The notes under the pieces are model-generated. The model ran no database searches and had not been told where the DNA came from. It was given only the letters and a program-made list of their open reading frames with translations. From Flavobacterium aquidurense (GTDB taxonomy: Bacteria > Bacteroidota > Bacteroidia > Flavobacteriales > Flavobacteriaceae): a DNA stretch of 64,000 nucleotides. Where the stretch lies: contig FNPS01000009.1 of NCBI GenBank assembly GCA_900107365.1, positions 124,001 through 188,000 on the forward strand. The letters run 5' to 3'. Both the position numbers and the translations under genes were made by a program. The number at the start of each line of letters is the position of its first letter. Within the stretch, counting starts at the first letter, position 1. Shown one piece after another: positions 60,979 through 64,000 of this stretch.

Positions 60979-63900
60979 ATGTCAAGTCAGGAATTAGGTA
61001 GTAGCTTTGAGAAAATTACATTGGATTTTTTTTTGTTTTTATTTAAACAATTAAATATTCAGGTAAATAATAATTGGATACAAAAATCCGGCTATCAGTT
61101 TGGATTTGATGTGGGATTTGAAGTTGCTATTTTAAATGATGATTTTTTTAAAAGAGGCATTTTTATCGAGTGCAAAAATTACCATAAATCTAAGCTCGCA
61201 CAGTCACAATTACATGAAAAATTAATACAATTTGACAGATCTGACTATGATAAAAATAATTCAATATTCATTTTTTTGTCACCAAAAATTGATTTGAACA
61301 AATGTACGCAGGATTCAAATCCAAAGCATTTGGAAGATTACTTTAACCAGACTAAGCCATTCAAAACAATCATTTTAACACCTAACAATAATGTTCAGGA
61401 TATTTTGTCGCTCAATGAGGAAATATTTTGTAAAGTATACGGTGAAACATTTACCAAGCCTGATCTGGACACCCATAATAGTATTTTGGAATACTTTCAC
61501 AAGTTATTATTTTCTAAAGGTGAAATTCCAAATTTTAGTTCCTTAAAAAAGAGAAAGGAATATTTAGAACAGGCATCTAACCCTAAAAATAAATACTACT
61601 TAAAAAGGAAATTAAAAACAAATAAGTTTTCTTTTTCATTCCAGGACAAAAGTCTTTTGGACTTAATCAAAACCAACGACATTGTTTTATTATTAGGAGA
61701 ACCAGGAAGCGGTAAAACAACTGAGCTTATTAATATTTCCAAATACTTCGAGGAGAAAATTATTGAAAAGGAAATAACACCAATTTTTATTAGCCTGGCA
61801 AATATCAATAAATTTAATACATTTCAGGACGTTTTACCAAGTGACTGGAGTTCCAGTCAGAAGATTGTATTGCTGCTTGATGCATTGGATGAATTTGAAT
61901 TTAAAAGTCAGCTTAATAAACAGATTACAAGTTTACTGACATCTACCGACATTAGTTTCAAAATAGTTATTTCATGCAGGACATATGCTTACGGGGATGA
62001 GCTAAAATCATTGAATCCAGCAGTTTTTTATTTAAATGATCTAAGTACGCAGGAAAGTTTCGACTTGTTAAGCAAAAAGTACAAAATTCCTCTGGAAAAA
62101 TTTGATCAAATCAGCCCTGTAAAGTTTAAAGATGTTCTGGAAGATCCCTTTAAACTTGAAATGCTGGGCAGATACTATAAAAATCATACAGCATTGCCTG
62201 TTACACCTTCAGAAATTTTTGAAGATATTAAAGCAGAACTTCCACCGGAGAATTTTGAACTTTATAAAATTTTAGCCCTTGTTTTAGAACTCACAAAAAA
62301 GACTTCTGCAGATAAAAAAGAATTGAAAAATCTCTTTGGGATCACTTATAAAAAATTCACAAAGTTAAGCTTCATTGAAAGTTCATTTGACAACAGTAGC
62401 TTCAAATTTATTCATAAAAATTATCAGGAATATTTTGCCGCAACAGCTATTAGTGATTTAGATTTTCAACAGATAATTAATTTCATTTCCATTGAAGGAG
62501 TTAATAAAACGCACCCGACATTATTCAATACAATTACTTTTTTGATTAATATTTTAAGTAGTGATAAGTATAATTTACTGATCGACTGGCTCTCAACTCA
62601 CAACCCTGAATTACTAATTAAGGCCGATAAAAATAGGACCGAAAATTTCCGGGTTAAAGTCTTTCAGGAATATTTTAAAACAGAGTGTATTGAAAAAACT
62701 TTTTGGATCTCATCTGCAACCTTTTCAGTAAAAGAAATCGCAGAATTTGGTGACTGTGAAGAAAATTTCCATTTTTTGGTTTCAATAATAAACAATAAGG
62801 AAAGTCATTTTAGGGTAATCATTTCTGCTCTGGAGCTTTTAAGTTATTTTTCTATTCCAATGGGCAGTAAAGAAAATCTTAAAACAGCTTTTTTAAATTT
62901 TCTAAAAGACTCCCAGATCTCAGAAATGATTAAATCCCATATAATAGATTGCATTGCCGATCAAAAGCTTTGCGATCAGGACGAACAATATTTACGAAAT
63001 ATTTTTGACCTTTTTAAAAGTGAAACAAATAAACAAGTAAACAGAGCTCTACTTTCCTTAATTCACTATTATCCGCAAATTGATAGTTTCTTTTGGTACA
63101 TTAAGGATGAATTTTTAAGGGAAAACGGATACATTGAACGAATTGTTAAGGATGAAGTAATACGAGGAACTAGTTGGATACTGGAAGAACTAATTCTGAG
63201 ATTTGAAAATCATGCCCATTTCATTGCCCTGATTGAACACTATTTTGACGAGACTAAGGATAACTATAGCAGTAGTGACTTTATAGAAAAAATAATAAAA
63301 AGATGTCTATATTTTGAAGATGTCCATAAAGGTTTTATAACTGACCTACTCTCTTACTTTTTTGAAAATGCAAATTTCAGTATCAATGATGATGCTCTTA
63401 GGGTTTTGATTTTAAGACTGACTCCGGAGAGTCAATTAAAAGGTTTTAAGTACTTGGCTGATAATATCCATTTCGACAGGATTGGCTATTTCTTAGCCTC
63501 TATAGCCGATGAGCAAAATATTAATCTAGCCATTGAAAAATTTGCCGATGGTTCAATTGAAAGTACTAATTTGGACTTATACAGAAATGTAATAGCAAAT
63601 CACGGGAGAAGAAAACTGGCAGAACATTTTAATAATTCTATGCTCGAGAAAGGCTTTGTCTTTAAGGACGTTCTGTTATCAGAAGAAGAATATGAAACCC
63701 GGGTGACAAAATTCAAAAATCTGCCACAAGACAATTTTGATATATTGTTTAACGAAACCAAATTAATTTCAAAAATAAAAACTGTTTTTGCAGAGTATGG
63801 TGCTTCAATTGATTCCGCGTTGATAAGAAAAATTCAAACGGATTGGTTTCGTAAAAATGGCGGTGGTAATAAGCTAGATATTTGTATTTCGATATTAAGA

Positions 63901-64000
63901 AGACTTATACACATTCATGACAAAGCGGTACAATTTAACGATATCACTCACATGCTGAAAGATGATTTTATAATAATTAATGAAATAAAATCCCAAATTC
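60979..64000 (+). CDS. PD-(D/E)xK nuclease-NACHT STAND ATPase (partial, 3' end outside window)
   Basis: The frame is open from the ATG at 60979 to the right edge, giving at least 1007 residues; I read every codon and saw no stop. Residues 1-130 form a Mrr/restriction-endonuclease-like domain with Asp44 (FGFDVGFE) and Glu64-x-Lys66 (FIECKNY). A NACHT NTPase follows with Walker A GEPGSGKT (240-247), Walker B LLLDALDE (298-305) and the ISCRTYAY sensor near 330. The rest is a long helical repeat region, typical of sensor domains. Such proteins (Avs- and bNACHT-type) recognise phage proteins and activate the nuclease. It is the largest protein in the window. Confidence 0.88.
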   Translation, partial: MSSQELGSSFEKITLDFFLFLFKQLNIQVNNNWIQKSGYQFGFDVGFEVAILNDDFFKRGIFIECKNYHKSKLAQSQLHEKLIQFDRSDYDKNNSIFIFLSPKIDLNKCTQDSNPKHLEDYFNQTKPFKTIILTPNNNVQDILSLNEEIFCKVYGETFTKPDLDTHNSILEYFHKLLFSKGEIPNFSSLKKRKEYLEQASNPKNKYYLKRKLKTNKFSFSFQDKSLLDLIKTNDIVLLLGEPGSGKTTELINISKYFEEKIIEKEITPIFISLANINKFNTFQDVLPSDWSSSQKIVLLLDALDEFEFKSQLNKQITSLLTSTDISFKIVISCRTYAYGDELKSLNPAVFYLNDLSTQESFDLLSKKYKIPLEKFDQISPVKFKDVLEDPFKLEMLGRYYKNHTALPVTPSEIFEDIKAELPPENFELYKILALVLELTKKTSADKKELKNLFGITYKKFTKLSFIESSFDNSSFKFIHKNYQEYFAATAISDLDFQQIINFISIEGVNKTHPTLFNTITFLINILSSDKYNLLIDWLSTHNPELLIKADKNRTENFRVKVFQEYFKTECIEKTFWISSATFSVKEIAEFGDCEENFHFLVSIINNKESHFRVIISALELLSYFSIPMGSKENLKTAFLNFLKDSQISEMIKSHIIDCIADQKLCDQDEQYLRNIFDLFKSETNKQVNRALLSLIHYYPQIDSFFWYIKDEFLRENGYIERIVKDEVIRGTSWILEELILRFENHAHFIALIEHYFDETKDNYSSSDFIEKIIKRCLYFEDVHKGFITDLLSYFFENANFSINDDALRVLILRLTPESQLKGFKYLADNIHFDRIGYFLASIADEQNINLAIEKFADGSIESTNLDLYRNVIANHGRRKLAEHFNNSMLEKGFVFKDVLLSEEEYETRVTKFKNLPQDNFDILFNETKLISKIKTVFAEYGASIDSALIRKIQTDWFRKNGGGNKLDICISILRRLIHIHDKAVQFNDITHMLKDDFIIINEIKSQI

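Noticed and set aside
15030..64000. Right end (attR) of the ICE inside the window
   Set aside because: I saw no second copy of the tRNA-Tyr 3' end such as CGCAGGTTCGAATCC; the element still encodes mobile-type cargo at 64 kb.
15675..64000. Insertion sequences
   Set aside because: No transposase other than the tyrosine integrase was recognised, and no flanking inverted repeats with target duplications were found.

Overview
The window is AT-rich DNA from a Bacteroidota genome, most probably Flavobacterium or a close relative. The support is the gene families present (SusC/SusD, TPR-AraC and DUF6377-type regulators, DUF6520, Bacteroidetes-type Tra proteins) and several TAnnTTTG -7 promoter boxes. 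It falls into a chromosomal backbone (1 to about 15.7 kb) and an integrative conjugative element (ICE) that begins at a tRNA-Tyr gene and runs to at least 64 kb. The right end of the ICE is not in the window.

Backbone. A partial secreted protein and a lipoprotein precede a TPR/HTH regulator. Then come a sterol-desaturase-like hydroxylase, glutamate dehydrogenase (preceded by an unlisted 28-codon leader ORF and hairpin terminator), a DMT transporter, a 2OG-Fe(II) oxygenase, an AAA ATPase/VWA pair, a YchJ-like protein, several small conserved genes and a J-domain/KTSC protein. A TlpA-type thioredoxin lipoprotein gene is split by an in-frame TGA and followed by a decayed duplicate of its own 3' half. 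Heptad tandem repeats and REP-like hairpins lie between these genes.

ICE. A tyrosine integrase directly follows tRNA-Tyr. Three small DNA-binding proteins follow, then a long minus-strand tra operon (29.4 to 18.2 kb: TraE, F, G, three TraI-like paralogues, J, K, L, M, N) that encodes the mating-pair apparatus. The plus-strand mobilisation block (49.8 to 53.6 kb) has an oriT-like hairpin region, a MobC-like protein, a relaxase and a VirD4-type coupling protein. Single-strand DNA functions follow (XseA/XseB, Ssb, PcfK-like, PcfJ-like).

Cargo. Between the tra and mob blocks are a Pmp3-like peptide, AraC-type regulators, a lipoprotein, a histone-H1-like protein, an ABC-three-component (DUF3732) defence system, an XRE regulator, a candidate structured RNA, and a nutrient/peptide module: SusC, SusD, S9 peptidase, a four-cysteine secreted DUF6520 peptide and a MauE/beta-propeller membrane protein. 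At the right edge a protein of unknown function precedes a very large PD-(D/E)xK-NACHT protein that runs off the window and looks like an anti-phage STAND ATPase.

The best candidates for undescribed biology are the SusCD-S9-DUF6520-MauE module, the structured RNA at 39.8 kb, the Cys-rich leader/attenuator before glutamate dehydrogenase, and the nuclease-NACHT protein with its upstream neighbour.
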